From Synchiropus splendidus (lineage: Eukaryota; Chordata; Actinopteri; Syngnathiformes; Callionymidae), in contig NC_071342.1 in assembly GCF_027744825.2 (NCBI RefSeq), positions 17,758,501 through 17,822,500 on the forward strand: a DNA stretch of 64,000 nt, in the 5' to 3' direction. The position numbers were made by a program, and so were the translations under genes. The notes beneath the pieces were generated by a model. That model did no database searches and was not told the origin of the DNA. It worked only from the letters and a program-made list of their open reading frames with translations. Every line of letters begins with the position of its first letter. Positions within the stretch are counted from its first letter, which is position 1. Positions 52,901 to 63,395 of this stretch are shown here, piece by piece.

Positions 52901-55605
52901 GCGCAGCCTTCATCAGATCACAATACAAGTCCACCGCTTTATGTAGTAATTAAGGGTGGGATTTGATTAAAAAATAATCGAGTTAAGAGAATTTGTGATA
53001 AAATAATCTCAATGAATCGCAGTTTAATCGTATAAGAATATTTGCCACAAGAATATTCTTTGATTTTGAATGAATTTGGTATATTACGGAATCAAATGAT
53101 GGACCCATACATACATTTAAACAACAAAATATATAAGTTATATGTTTTTTTATATCACCTTATTGAAACTAAAGCTCTTTTAATGTCTTGCAAAATATTT
53201 GTATATGAATTTCATTCATTTTATAAGAATTTCAAGTACAAACCCTGGTCATTGTGTAGTGAAAAACCTCCCTGAACAAAAGCAAACAGATGCTTTGTTT
53301 GTTGTCTGGAGAGCAAACTGTTCAATTAAATTAAATGTTTTTGTTGTAATTAATTAATCGTAGCTAACTAGTTAAAGTTCCACCACTAGCATTAATATAA
53401 CCTGTAAAATTCCTCCATTATATCTCTTCCACAACCACACATTTTCTTGCACAGTTCGATGTACATCCTAATTCATGCCATCTTTCACACGCCAGGAGCA
53501 TTTGTTTTTCCAGTTTTATGTTTAAGATTGTTAGCTCATTCCACAGACTTTGACCTTTTCGTCTCAGGCACGTCCTAACACTCAGCACTCTGTTCACTCT
53601 TTAGTGAAATAATTGCCCACCTGAGACCGATATTGCCCTTCTTTGAAGTTTGTCTTTCTGCAGCCCTATCACTTTTTCCGATTCTCTGTCCTGATGCGCC
53701 CTCTTGCATGCGGCGGCTGGCCTCGCTTCTGCCTGCGAATTTGGTTCAGTGGATCTCCAACGTTCTGCAAATCTGTACAGAAACTGTTGGTGTGAAGTCA
53801 ACACAAGATCATGTGACTAGCAGAGCAGATAAGACCCACCTGGTAGCTGAACCCTTCCTGAGGTCACCCAGATGTTGAGACAAGAGTTTCGCCTGGCTGC
53901 TTGTTGCCGCTTCCAGTCCCTGAAAGTGAAACTGTCCAGCTTGTTGCATGACTCCCAGGTTTACTGGACTCTTCCAGCCTGTGCAGGAACCTGATAAGTA
54001 AAGACGAATGATTTTCGGCTTCAGGGTTGTCAGTTTTGAATATAAATAATGAGCGAATGATGAAAAACCTTTCTTCCACCATCCAACACTACCAATTCCA
54101 ATGAATGGAGACCAGTTCATTCCAACAAAACCAGACGCTGGAACCGAATCTTCCAGACCACAAAGGTGCCGCTGACCCTCCTCCTCCTGCTGCGTTTTAG
54201 GACTGTGAAGAGCAAACCCTGCTCCACGCGCCGCGTCGGCATGGAGGCGCGGCACTGACTCGGGCCGAAGCCAACAGAGGCTGAGTGCCGGGCGGGAGAA
54301 AGGTTGTGTTTGGCAGATGAACTGCTCAGCTCTGGCCATCTGCCTTGACCCACTGAGCCTCTCTTTGTGCCTCCGGCCTCCATACGAACCGCAGACCCCG
54401 CCACTCGTCTTTCTAAATCCTCAGGCTGCTGGTCCAGCGTGTGTCCAGCTCGTATAGGACCCCGACCCTCAGGGTCTTCTCTGGGGGTGGGAAGACAATA
54501 AAAGCTTCTGTAGCACCAGATTATAAAGAAAGGTTTAAAGTTATACAGTCAACATTTCTGCCCAGCAAATACAACCTGTTGACAAGTTACTGCGCTGTCA
54601 AACTACAAACTGTGGTCATGCGAGATTGAGATCATTTCCTTAAACACCGCCGTCACGTGACGCTCGCTCTGATTTGCAGATAGTTTCAAAATGTCAGCGA
54701 TGACCTGTCACGGTTCACTGGTGGATCTGTGGCGCCATCTTGTGGCTATGACCGGTACTGCAAGTTGCGGTGGTTCTCACCAACGGTTGTGTCGCGTGCA
54801 GGTGATCATTGAGGTGACGGAGATGCTGCACAACGCCAGCTTGCTCATCGACGACATCGAGGACAGCTCCAAGCTGCGGCGAGGGTTCCCCGTGGCCCAC
54901 AGCATCTACGGCGTCCCCTCCGTCATCAACTCCGCCAACTACGTCTACTTCTTGGGCCTGGAGAAGGTGCTGACGCTGGAGAACCCCGAAGCTGTCCAGG
55001 TGTTCACCCGGCAGCTGCTGGAGCTGCACCGGGGTCAGGGCCTGGACATCCACTGGAGGGACACCTACACCTGCCCCACGGAGCAGGAGTACCGCAACAT
55101 GGTGCTGCAGAAAACCGGCGGGCTTTTCGGCCTGGCCGTGGGCCTGATGCAGCTCTTCTCCTCCTGGAAACAAGACCTGAAGCCCCTGCTGGACACACTG
55201 GGCCTCTTCTTTCAGATCCGCGACGACTACGCCAACCTGAGCTCCCGCGAGTACAGCGAGAACAAGAGCTTCTGCGAGGACCTGACTGAAGGCAAGTTCT
55301 CCTTCCCCACCATCCACGCCATTTGGTCCCAGCCGGAGAGCACCCAGGTGCAGAACATCCTCCGGCAGCGCACGGAGAACATGGACATTAAGAGGTACTG
55401 CGTCGACTACCTGGAGAAGGTGGGCTCTTTTGCCTACACCCGGCAAACGCTGCGGGACCTGGAGGCGGAGGCGTACCGCCTCATCCGGGAGCTGGGCGGG
55501 AACCCGCAGCTGGAGAGTCTCATCAAACACCTCAGTAAAATGCACCACGAAGCAGAAGCTTCAGGCGAAGCCGCTGCCGAGCCACACTCCGCTCAGAAAC
55601 ACTGA
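46896..55605 (+). CDS. ggps1: ggps1, geranylgeranyl diphosphate synthase (whole spliced gene, 3 coding exons)
   Basis: Cytosolic enzyme of the mevalonate/isoprenoid pathway. It condenses farnesyl diphosphate with isopentenyl diphosphate to give geranylgeranyl diphosphate, the donor for Rho/Rab-family prenylation. Spliced CDS segments 46896-46968, 47776-47846 and 54802-55605 give 315 residues (human 300). The first aspartate-rich motif DDIED is at residues 65-69 and the second, FQIRDDYAN, has its DDYAN at 189-193; GKFSFPTIHAIW follows. These are the Mg-diphosphate binding motifs of all-alpha trans-prenyltransferases, in the animal type III arrangement. The start codon sits in GCCATGG, an excellent Kozak context, and the N-terminus ERILLEPYKYLLQLPGKQVR matches the family. 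The C-terminus continues about 14 residues beyond the human end with an Ala/Glu/His-rich tail. The gene is divergent from arid4b. Confidence 0.98.
46969..47775 (+). other. ggps1: ggps1 intron 2 (807 bp)
   Basis: AT-rich; no exon or classifiable repeat seen. Confidence 0.6.
47776..47846 (+). CDS. ggps1: ggps1 exon 3
   Basis: Encodes GKQVRTKLAQAFNHWLDVSE and DKLQ (human GKQVRTKLSQAFNHWLKVPEDKLQ). Acceptor CTGCAG, donor CAG|GTAAGA. It includes the K-x-x-R residues that bind diphosphate. Confidence 0.97.
49380..49800 (-). mobile_element. Degenerate LINE (non-LTR retrotransposon) ORF2 C-terminal fragment
   Basis: On the minus strand, 49581-49378 encodes LLLLRVERSQLRWFGYLMRR followed by PPGRLP, the hallmark C-terminal segment of a widespread fish LINE reverse-transcriptase polyprotein. 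Upstream pieces in broken frames correspond to its TYGHE and YLGVLF(T/K) regions (for example the words AGTATCTTGGGGTCTTGTTC and ACCTATGGTCATGAGC). Frameshifts and stops break it, so it is inactive. It lies antisense within ggps1 intron 3. Confidence 0.8.
51025..52038. mobile_element. Putative non-autonomous DNA transposon with GGGCGATA terminal repeats
   Basis: The left end reads AGGGGTGGGCGATA (51025-51038) and the right end is TATCGCCCATCCTT (52025-52038), its imperfect reverse complement. Subterminal TATCG/CGATA words recur at both ends. I could not find a matching target-site duplication, so boundaries may be off or it may be two relics. Confidence 0.45.
52952..53392 (+). repeat. GGGTGGGATT dispersed repeat family, copy 1
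   Basis: Starts AAGGGTGGGATTTGATTAA and continues with GATGGACCCATACATACATT, TCACCTTATT, AAGCTCTTTTAATGTCTTG, and CCCTGAACAAAAGCAAACAG. The same words in the same order occur at 62925-63395 and, inverted, at 57220-57692. It ends near CTAGTTAAAGTTCCACCAC. Class unknown; probably a non-autonomous DNA element. Confidence 0.65.
54802..55605 (+). CDS. ggps1: ggps1 exon 4, catalytic body
   Basis: One 804-bp exon encodes residues 49-315 with both aspartate-rich motifs and all catalytic helices, nearly collinear with human. Acceptor CGTGCAG; stop TGA at 55603-55605. Third codon positions are strikingly G/C-rich compared with exons 2-3 and the flanking DNA. Confidence 0.98.
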   Translation: MIIEVTEMLHNASLLIDDIEDSSKLRRGFPVAHSIYGVPSVINSANYVYFLGLEKVLTLENPEAVQVFTRQLLELHRGQGLDIHWRDTYTCPTEQEYRNMVLQKTGGLFGLAVGLMQLFSSWKQDLKPLLDTLGLFFQIRDDYANLSSREYSENKSFCEDLTEGKFSFPTIHAIWSQPESTQVQNILRQRTENMDIKRYCVDYLEKVGSFAYTRQTLRDLEAEAYRLIRELGGNPQLESLIKHLSKMHHEAEASGEAAAEPHSAQKH

Positions 55606-56140
55606 CCCCTGCCACAGCAACACACTCCCTCCTCTAAACAGCCTTCATGTCCAGCGAACCAGTTGGGAATCAAAGCCACGATGATGCCTTCTAGTGGAGA
55701 ACCTGCCAGACACGCGTCCTCCCGGGTTCATGTGCAGGGCCTATCAGTGGAGAGAGCTTCCTCACAAACTCTGGAGAAGTTTCCTTTTACTGATCATGAA
55801 AACTTGAAAGCCTTCCGTCAGAAGAGCAGCACAGCAGAACCCAAAGTGTTTTTATCTGGGGTAGAAATGTGGCTGTTCATGAAGCCACCAGAGTGCCAAT
55901 CCTGAAGAACAGATCTTTGTCAGCCAGTCGTCGGATCATGATGTAACGTGCTGGTGTTGTATGCCAAGTGGCCCTCCATCCTTTGTTTACTGCTGAATAC
56001 AATTATGATCCTGTGTCCAGACGTTTCCCACCTGATTCTTATTTAACAATTGTGGAACATTTATACCGATTTATTACACAAAAACTCCAACTGAGTTGTC
56101 CTTCCTTGATCAAATAAAAGAAAGGCCAACTGACCCTTGT
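55606..56140 (+). other. ggps1: ggps1 3' UTR
   Basis: Follows the TGA to a canonical AATAAA at 56113-56118. Length about 0.5 kb. The end near 56140 is an estimate of the cleavage site. Confidence 0.7.
56113..56118 (+). terminator. ggps1: ggps1 poly(A) signal AATAAA
   Basis: First canonical AATAAA downstream of the ggps1 stop codon, followed within about 40 bases by TG/T-rich sequence (CTTGTGTTGGTATTTGTCG). Confidence 0.75.
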
Positions 56141-57052
56141 GTTGGTATTTGTCGTCCTGTCATTGTTTTAAATGGTCAGTGAGTTAAAAGCAGCGAGGGC
56201 ACCAGCGCCATCCAGTGAGTGACTCTTTACAGGGCCGTGTTCTGCTGGACTTGGTGATGGGTAAATGAGGCGTCATCAGCACAATGGCACACTGTGCTGA
56301 TACTGTGTCACTGAATACCGACACCTGAAAATGTCTCTCATTTCTTACAACACGTGAGTGATCCATACAACATGGAGGCACAACTTCATAAACCGCTCTC
56401 TTGTAGAGACAGAGTTGGGAAGCCAACCCCAAACCTGAGTCTGTATACTAAAGTGCACTTGCATTTCCAATGGCGTGTGAGTTTGGCTCAACATAGCTGG
56501 TTTGTTTATTCCCTCCCTTCATCTCAATCCATCCTCGCTCAGCAGTCGGATGGCCCGAGGCTGCTCGGGCGCAGAGGTGGCTCCCTGACCTCACCGATTT
56601 ATAAAGGTCACTGCTGGGAAGCTGCTCTCTCCAAACTTTCAAACCCAACCCACTGGAGATCATCACAGCCGTGTTTCACATGAATTCCAAGCGACTAAAC
56701 CAACCGTCCCCTCTTTTCCGTGACATCGATGCACATTTTCAGAAGACCAGCAGTCGGAATGCCTCGAATATATATCTGATATTTCTTAAATTCATTTGGC
56801 CTCATTGCCATGGAAACAGTGCACCAGCACTGGAGAGGAATGACCAGGCTTCAGCTCACAATGCTAAAAAGATCCAAAAAACACATTTAATTTGGAGAAT
56901 TTGGTTATAAATAAACCCAAATTGTACAAATGAACTCACAAGAAGCACCCACCCACACACTGGCAAGCATCGTCTCTGGTTTAAAATTAGCAAATCGACA
57001 CAATGAGTCTAAGACGTGCCGTCTGCTTCATCGTGATCAGGTAACTACCGTA
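56141..57052. other. Intergenic, no gene recognised
   Basis: Short open frames on both strands but no conserved motif or classifiable repeat. Confidence 0.5.
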
Positions 57053-57107
57053 CAGTGGCGGGCTGTGCATTTGTACACCTTGGCCTTCAGTCAAGTACAC
57101 CCTCCCC

Positions 57108-57157
57108 ATATATATATATATATAGATAGATAGATAGAGAGAGAGAGGGGTCCATAT

Positions 57158-57209
<52 letters not shown>
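57108..57209. repeat. Compound microsatellite (AT)n-(GATA)n-(GA)n-(TA)n
   Basis: Direct reading: AT run, then four GATA-like units, a GA run, a short spacer, and a TA run of about 28 units ending at 57209. Confidence 0.95.
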
Positions 57210-57212
<3 letters not shown>

Positions 57213-57219
57213 TATATGA

Positions 57220-57692
57220 TCGCACTGATGCACAAGACACGTGGCAGCTAGGATGAAAACAACAACAATAAACATGGAGGAATCCCTGAACAAAAGCAAA
57301 CAAAAGCATCTGTTTGCTTTTGTTCAGGGATGTTTTTCACTACACAATGACCAGTGTTTCCACTACTCTGAATGTACTGGAAATTCTTATAAAATTGAAA
57401 TTATCATACAAATATTTTCAAGACATTAAAAGAGCTTTAGTTTAAATAAGGTGATATAAAAACTTGAATATAGCCACCATCCTGATTTATTGTGCTATTG
57501 TCAAACTGATGCAAAATAATATTTTGTTTAACTGTTTGTATGGGTCCATCATTAGTTTCACTAACAGACCAAATTCATTCAAATTGAAAAATGTGGTTTC
57601 TTCTAGCAAATATTCTTATACCATTAAACTGCGATTAATTAAGCAGAAATTCTCTAATTAATTACATTATTTTTTTAAAATCGAATCCCACC
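57220..57692 (-). repeat. GGGTGGGATT dispersed repeat family, copy 2 (inverted)
   Basis: Reverse complement of copies 1 and 3, ending AATCCCACC at 57692. It carries a perfect inverted repeat with 21-base arms at 57282-57302 and 57311-57331 (8-base loop) around the CCCTGAACAAAAGC word. Confidence 0.7.
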
Positions 57693-60039
57693 GGTAGTAT
57701 ATAACTAGAAATATTTGTATCAGAAAGACTCCAACCAGACGGCCACAGTTTGCCGACAGCGGCACAAGAAACATGTCAGAGTCGAATCACACTTCTGCGC
57801 CAGTGCGCCCCACCATTAACATGTTAAACGTGAACAAAATAAATATCTCAAATGTTTGCACTCACCTAGCGCTATGCCTGCCGTGGCCGCCTGACTGGAA
57901 GTGGCGAACTTTCTCCGCCTGGTGATCTCACCGGTGTAGATGCCGGGATAATGCAGGGGAGTAGAACAGTGTGATACACGCTGGAATGTCACCAAACATC
58001 TGTGGTTTCATTGCTCTGAAGCTAGTTTGCCCATAAATATCCTCATATGTTTAAGCCACAGGCGAGAAAGGCGGAGCGGTTAGTCCTGAAATGACGCTAT
58101 GAGTATCCAATCACAGGACGCGTAGTAAGTGGTGAGGCCAGCTAGAAGGCCTCGCTGTCCCCAGCTCGTGACTTGACTGACTATCACAACTATCTATCAA
58201 CTATATGTGTCCGTTCACTCTGAGGCACCTGCTCCTGCACTGTTGCTGCTGAAGGCCTTGGACATGACACAAGCAAGCTGCATTCTGATTGGATGAAAAC
58301 TCTAACCTGGAAAAACAACACTGGGATATATACTATGACATGAGTATGATTATAATACACACGATATATATATGATATATTTGGAGAAAATACATTAAAA
58401 ATCACTTCACTTTTGTCCTAAATGTGCTCATGATTCCTGGTTATGTGAGGCCAGCAGAGAAGGCCTCGCTGGCCCCGCCGCCACTGCTCCAGTGTATTGG
58501 TCACGTCAGCGCTTTACCTTTCAAGAGCAGCAGGATGGTGTCCCAAAGTCTGGATGTACGTGTAACATTCTCATTGTGGGAATGACGATCGAAACAAACA
58601 GTGGAGACTTACAAGTGCTGCAGCTGATGGAGAAACTTGTGAAGGCAGCAGACTCCTGGGGCAGAAAAACAAAAATAAAAAAAAACGGGAAACTGGTCAG
58701 TGAGTGGTTTTCCTTATCAAGGTGAGGCACAACATGTCCAATATCTGCCTGGGTTTTTAATTCCTATAAGAAACCGGAGCGTCACTATGAATAGTAATTC
58801 TTGTTCTGTCAACTGAAGACACGATCCGCTGCCGTACAAACGCTATTGTGCCTGTCTTGTGCTGCAGCCCTGTGGACTGAGAATCTCTCGCAGACAGCTC
58901 AATTAATGATGTGTCTTCGGACTGAATCCCGGCCGGCGAAAACACATCAATTCATCAAAATGTCAAACTCTTGAGAACCGAAGACCGTTTTTCCTCCTCG
59001 CAAGCTTCCGCAAATGTTGCCAAATGCAAATGCATTTGAAATCAGCTCAACAGCAGCGACATGTGAAGTAGCTTTTGTCACGCCGACTCCGAGTCCATCA
59101 CAATAATCGCAGGCCGCTCTCGCCTCTTCTCCGTCCCAAGGTCGAGCAGATTGATTTTCTCCACCCACAGCGCCGGAGAGCCAAACACAGTTGTTAGTGC
59201 GTGATCAGTGGAACGGCTCTCTCATTGTCTCCATCATCCTCTCGAGATAGATGGTTCATCGCCCAGGATGCCCTTTTTTTTCTTTGCATTCAACAGTGGT
59301 TCTGAAAAGCTATTTCTGCTGAGCGTGCAAAACCCACGACTGAGCTGAATTAAAGGAGCTTTTCATAACACGAGTTGGTCTGCCACTTCCTCGACTTGAC
59401 AGGTGATATTTCACACATTTCAACTCAAAGAAACTTGGAAGGACATTTTATTCTTCTACCAGAGTCAGAACAAAGATGAGCTGAAACTTCTGTCACATAC
59501 TTTTTTTTTTTTTTTTTCCAATTCACTGATTTTGGAATTCAGCTTGACAAGTTGCTGAGAAGTTGCCAGCCATGTTCACTCCAAAACAACAACCCACTCC
59601 GTTCTATCAAAAGATACCTTCATCATGACGTGAAGAGCCAGCAGAACACAGTCTGGACACTGTTTAGCTCACTGTCTTATTGTCATCCGACTTCTGACGT
59701 CATGACACAACCTCTCTCAGCTCAAGTGACGACAGCATTGAGGATATTTTCCCCGCGATGTCATGTGAAGAGGCTAATGGCCGGTGTGAAGGAGGGGCGC
59801 AGCCAAGTGTAGCATATAGAGAGGCACGCAACAGCAGCACAGTAAGTTCACCGCCCGGACACAGAGGCAACCATGGCGGAACCAAGCCTGTAACCTTGGT
59901 TTTGTCAAACATGAAGTGCTCTTGGTCTTTAACCAAACAAAAATTCCTGACTTCACTGTCAGAACTGATATTTCGTCCTATTTTTCACCATCACTGATAG
60001 CATACTTCCATACTTTGGTATTGCTGTTCAGCAATATAT

Positions 60040-60053
60040 CCACCAGGGGGCGC
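60040..60053. promoter_or_regulatory. CTCF core motif
   Basis: CCACCAGGGGGCGC, the consensus CTCF core, about 4 kb downstream of the ggps1 poly(A) signal. Binding is inferred from sequence only. Confidence 0.5.
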
Positions 60054-62889
60054 CCAGAGTCAAAAGCTTATAACAAACTCCTAAACAAACATGGCGACTG
60101 GAAGAAGAATTGCTATTGCACAAAATAAGAAAACAGAGGCATTGTTGTAGGAGGCGGTGGTCGGTGAGACTGTTAAATATCTCACGACTGAAGAACGGAG
60201 AATTCCCGCCATTGTCATGTCATCTTCGTGTTTCATTAGAGCTACGCATCAGGTAGTGACATCAACATGTTTCCAGTGGTACTGCTCCATTTGAAGGCAG
60301 AGAACGAACAGGAGGCACCCTCCATATCTGAGTCGGCATGTAATGTTGAGCATAAATGGGCCTTTAAACAAAAGCACTTTCCTTCCACGGCATTTCCTGA
60401 CTTCGAGGCATGTAAGGTGCCACAGATACCAAGTAACATCCAATGTAAAGTAGTGATGAGGCCTCACGGTCGTCCCAACCTCTGCTTTTGGAATGTCACA
60501 TGGGAGGGGAAACATTTTAGGCGTCAACATGCAATGCCGAAGACCGACGTCAGCATCTACTTTGGACTCAAAACATCCACTTGAGAATCGTCGCTATTAG
60601 ACCTTAACGTTAGGTAGCTTGCTCTTGAGCGCTATTGATGCCTACATTTTGGATCGTCCAACTGCAGTCTTCACGTAGAGGCTAGTAGCTTTGGTAAAAA
60701 GCAAACAAACAAAACTGCAAAACAACTTACCTTCTGTCTTTGCTTCCCTCATCCATTATGTTTATTCCCCAGATCAAATGAACGACAACCTCCATGTTGA
60801 ACATGTAGCCGAGGCTACCTAAGCTTCTCGTGGACTTCATTCCAGTACGGACCAGTTCGCAAAATCGAATTTAAAAAATGTGTTTCCTTCATGTATTTAT
60901 TATCTTATAAGATTTGACACGACTCCCGTTACGGTCACAAAAAGAAGATGCTAATAAGAGATTTTTTTTTCAAAACTTTCAAACCAAATTTCGGACTTTA
61001 CGAAGTGTGGAAAACATAGTCAGACATTGAAGCGCCTCAATATATTTTGAGCTCATTTGTCATCATGGAGTTTTCGGTGGCTGTAAATCTAGCTCCGCCC
61101 TATTTCCTGTCTGAAACTGTGGTTTTAAAATGTTTGTTTTCCAGGCTGCAGCCAGACACTACTGGTAGAGTCGGAAATTGATCTGCACCAAAGTCGACTG
61201 TACTATCATTGGTGAGTACCTGAAAAGTCGCCATCCTCACCCTGATAGTTTCTCAAGTGGAGATCATGGTCCAGAACCAGCTGGACCCAGGTGACACAGC
61301 AGGAGATGTCAAGCGTGTGCAACATACTCGGCCTGAAAAACAGGACCAGGTGCATGAGTCCTGACCCCAAGTTTGTGATACAGGATTTAAACTGCTGGTA
61401 AACACAGAGAACACATGTACTGATAAGACGCCGCTGCTGTGGGTGAAAGGCAGGTCTCTTATCAGTGTTTCACTGAGATAACAAACAGCTATTGTATGTG
61501 ATGCACTGTATAAAACTACAGACTCAAACACTGCGATTGTTTCTTTAACCAGCGTATTTACCTTCAGCTGCAGCTGGGAGCGGAGTGTTTGTGAGTACAA
61601 TCGATTCTCCACGAGGGGACATGCCACGCTGTGTGACAGCTCTGTTCACTGATGTGGTTTTAATAGTTTTTGGACACCAGTGAACAAGAGGAATAAGCTC
61701 CGCTAGCTCCGGATTATACTCTGGAGGGACGATAAGAAACTGCAAGAGGATGATTTTACATGATGGATGGCTTCCATAAAAATCTCCCTCCCACTGTGAC
61801 ACAGGTTTTTCCTGCTGTAAAAGGCCACAGAACATGTGTTGAGGTGATCACTGTCCAGTTCCTCTCATCTTCAGTTGTAACCATCTCCGACCATCACAAT
61901 CTTTGTCATGTTCCCGGAGACGTTGGAAGCTTCTCTCCATGTTTGCAGCTGTAGATTACAGCGAGAGCGTTGTGCAAATGTTTGCAAAAGGTGACGACGG
62001 CCCGCGAGATGAAGCAGGCTGAGATGCGTGGGATCACAGGGAAGGAAAACCTTGGCCCATTAGGGCACAGTGGTGCTTCTAATAATATCTCCTCATTCCT
62101 GTGAGTCACAATCAGGCAGAAATGCAGGGTTTGGATGCCGGCTGTCATGAATAAATGATTTCCTCGCACAGAAAAGTGGGAGGGTGATTGACAGCGGAGT
62201 TGGGAGACTCGGGCTTTGAATGAGGATGCAGATGCCAGCCACTCAGCAGATTATCAGCTCCTCTTCCCAAGATTTGGAACAGCTGCCTCTGATTTGAATA
62301 GCGCCCTCTTTACTTACTGCAACCGTAGATACAAATGTAGCCACCATGTCACGCAGCCGTGCGAGGTGCAGTGTGGCGGAGTTACCAGCCCTGGTGTGAT
62401 CCATCCAGCGACAGAAACTCCAGCCGTTCTAAAGCCTCTTCAGTCAGTCATCTTCCAAATGTGGCATTGACTGGAGACCAACATTCAGACAGGCATTTTC
62501 TTCATTTCTCCCCTCTGTTATAGTGAGATGTTTAAAGAGCTTTATTGTGGTTTCCAATGTATGAAGAGTGTTACAGAGCTCCAAACATTTTGTTTTAAAT
62601 GCCAAGGTCTAGAATTGGTCCCCACAAGTAAGGACAAACCAGGAACACGCGCGTTTGTCTTCCTATCTTAGTGAGGACCGTCATTGACGTACAGCCTCTC
62701 ACCCTAAACCTGACCACCTTAAACAATGGCTAAACTTAACCTTTACTTTTAACCAAACTGAAACCCAATTATAATAACCGAGCTGTTTTGTAGTTTTAAC
62801 CCTCAGAATGAGGCAAAGTGGGTCACTCACTCGACTAAAATGCTGAAAATCTAATTGACTCACACAAAAATGCACCGTTCAAAATATTG

Positions 62890-62924
62890 AATATATATAT
62901 TATATATATATATATATATATATT
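62890..62924. repeat. (AT)n microsatellite
   Basis: An AT-alternating run of about 35 bases with one phase break, directly abutting the start of repeat copy 3. Confidence 0.9.
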
Positions 62925-63395
62925 AGGGGTGGGATTCAATTAAAAAAATAATCTCAATTCATCGTAGTTTAATGGTATATTTGCCACATTTTTCAATTTG
63001 AATGAATTGGTATATTACTGAATCAAAAGATGGACCCATACATACATTTAAACAACACAATGACAACAGCACAGTAAATCACGATGGTGGCTATATTCAA
63101 GTTTTTAAATCACCTTATTTAAACTAAAGCTCTTTTAATGTCTTGAAAATATTTGTATAAGAATTTCAATTTTATAAGAGCAAACAGATGCTTTTGTTTG
63201 CTTTTGTTCAGGGACTCCTCCATGTTTGTTGTTGTTGTTATCATCCTAGCTGCCACGTGTCTTGTGCATCAGTGTGACCAGTGGATCAGGAACTCCTGCA
63301 CTAACAAAGGTTCCCTGTTGTCTGGAGAGCAAACTGTTCAATTAAACAACAAAGCTAGCAAGCTACATGATGGAGCTAACTAGCTGAACAACAGG
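62925..63395 (+). repeat. GGGTGGGATT dispersed repeat family, copy 3
   Basis: Starts AGGGGTGGGATTCAATTA. Shares with copy 1 GATGGACCCATACATACATT, AAGCTCTTTTAATGTCTTG and GGAGAGCAAACTGTTCAATT, and with copy 2 the CCTAGCTGCCACGTGTCTTG segment (inverted there). Confidence 0.7.

Larger units (their letters stand above)
47847..54801 (+). other. ggps1: ggps1 intron 3 (6.95 kb)
   Basis: Holds an antisense LINE relic (49380-49800), a possible DNA transposon with TGGGCGATA ends (51025-52038) and one copy of a GGGTGGGATT repeat family (52952-53392). A frame from ATG at 54691 runs open into exon 4. No other exon is recognised. Confidence 0.6.
57053..58486. mobile_element. Possible composite DNA transposon with CAGTGGCGG ends
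   Basis: CAGTGGCGG at 57053-57061 is inverted as CCGCCACTG at 58478-58486. Two related GAGGCC...AAGGCCTCGCTG hairpin motifs lie at 58134-58160 and 58447-58472. The microsatellite and the inverted GGGTGGGATT repeat copy lie inside, suggesting nesting. The flanking 8-mers do not match, so a single element is not proven. Confidence 0.35.
58487..62924. other. Intergenic, no gene confidently recognised
   Basis: Contains a 14-base exact CTCF core match (60040-60053), weak exon-like segments at 61153-61213 (+) and about 61255-61336 (-), and an AT microsatellite at 62890-62924. A 105-codon frame at 60267-60584 has no recognised homology. Confidence 0.5.

Noticed and set aside
54715..55548. 277-codon minus-strand frame opposite ggps1 exon 4
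   Set aside because: Shadow of a GC3-rich exon; the sense protein is an unambiguous prenyltransferase.
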